Assembly (NCBI GenBank): GCA_016190245.1 | Contig: JACPQY010000055.1 | Span: forward strand, 1-58,726 | Direction: 5' to 3' | DNA from: Nitrospirota bacterium | GTDB lineage: Bacteria > JACPQY01 | Length of the DNA: 58,726 bases | Shown here: one piece after another, positions 58,559 through 58,726 of the stretch | Position numbering within the stretch: the first letter of the stretch is position 1 | How the letters are laid out: each line of letters starts with the position of its first letter | Position numbers and translations under genes: made by a program | Notes under the pieces: model-generated | Seen by the model: only the letters and a program-made list of their open reading frames with translations | What the model was told of the DNA's origin: nothing | Databases searched by the model: none

Positions 58559-58726
58559 TTAGTAGTTCGACATGGCGGTAGCGGTGGTGCAGCCGGAGCG
58601 AGTTGCGGGATCGGCAGACAAGGCGGTTGTCGTGGTCGTGAAGTAGAGGCGGATCTGGTCGTTCGTGATGAAAATGGGGACGACGTGGCGGACGGGGAGG
58701 GAGGAGTGGCCGGGAAGGGCGGGGAT
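58559..58726 (-). CDS. Partial gene, paralog of the lipoprotein at 51692-52687
   Basis: The last 55 codons of a minus-strand gene that continues beyond the window. RHVVPIFITNDQIRLYFTTT...ATAMSNY aligns with NVAPIFITDDQISISFSAKY...ATAISN of the protein at 51692-52687. It lies 84 bases upstream of the barrel gene on the same strand and may be the head of that operon. The 5' part is missing. Confidence 0.75.
   Translation of the reverse strand: MPALPGHSSLPVRHVVPIFITNDQIRLYFTTTTTALSADPATRSGCTTATAMSNY

Noticed and set aside
1-58726. CRISPR arrays, prophage or secretion-system clusters
   Set aside because: No regularly spaced direct repeats, and no integrase, terminase, capsid, Cas or secretion ATPase genes were found.

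Overview
The window reads as a contiguous piece of chromosome from a GC-rich, diderm (Gram-negative) heterotroph. Evidence for two membranes: many proteins carry a signal peptide ending in a lipobox Cys, one protein has an OmpA peptidoglycan-anchoring domain, and another ends in a MYXO-CTERM-like tail. MopE-type Cys repeats, lipoproteins of more than 1000 residues and the glmM-pdxJ-acpS-nnr order point towards the deltaproteobacterial/Myxococcota side or a related candidate phylum. I cannot place it further without a search. No CRISPR array, rRNA, integrase or complete insertion sequence was seen. One tRNA, tRNA-Leu(UAA), is present.

Layout. 1-4.07 kb: a SPASM radical SAM gene flanked by 119-bp inverted copies of a structured repeat, then a quinone oxidoreductase and an acyl-CoA dehydrogenase. 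4.07-6.6 kb: hemB-truA-murI, closely packed. 6.7-8.0 kb: a MopE-repeat lipoprotein. 8.4-9.2 kb: a site-2-type protease, divergent from rdgB. 9.4-14.1 kb: a housekeeping operon, rdgB-glmM-pdxJ-acpS-nnrE/D. 14.2-16.7 kb: a minus-strand operon (short-chain dehydrogenase, thioesterase, PA0069-type radical SAM). 16.8-20 kb: a universal stress protein, a 229-bp MITE-like insertion, an SRPBCC protein and a DUF2723 membrane protein. 20-28.3 kb: three large exported proteins on the minus strand behind one strong sigma-70 promoter. 28.7-33.7 kb: an envelope-glycan/isoprenoid group made of a GT-C/terpenoid-toroid fusion overlapping a UbiA prenyltransferase, facing a GT4 glycosyltransferase. 33.8-49.3 kb: four consecutive giant surface proteins (sensor-type propeller lipoprotein, OmpA/SH3 outer-membrane protein, and two paralogous multidomain lipoproteins, one of which has gained a kelch propeller and an RCC1 propeller). 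49.4-51.1 kb: a hydrolase, a small unknown protein and the tRNA. 51.1-58.7 kb: a decaying accessory region with an antitoxin relic, a glycoside-hydrolase-like gene interrupted by an in-frame TGA, a toxin-antitoxin pair and Cys-rich or barrel-like exported proteins.

Three genome-wide habits stand out. (1) Many genes have a sigma-70 -10 hexamer only 6-9 bases before the start codon, which implies leaderless mRNAs. (2) Two families of short hairpin repeats show compensatory changes in their stems. (3) Long G tracts (9-15 bases) sit inside or at the ribosome site of surface-protein and glycosyltransferase genes, as in phase-variable loci.

The most novel-looking content is the 33.8-49.3 kb surface cluster and the GT-C/toroid plus UbiA pair.
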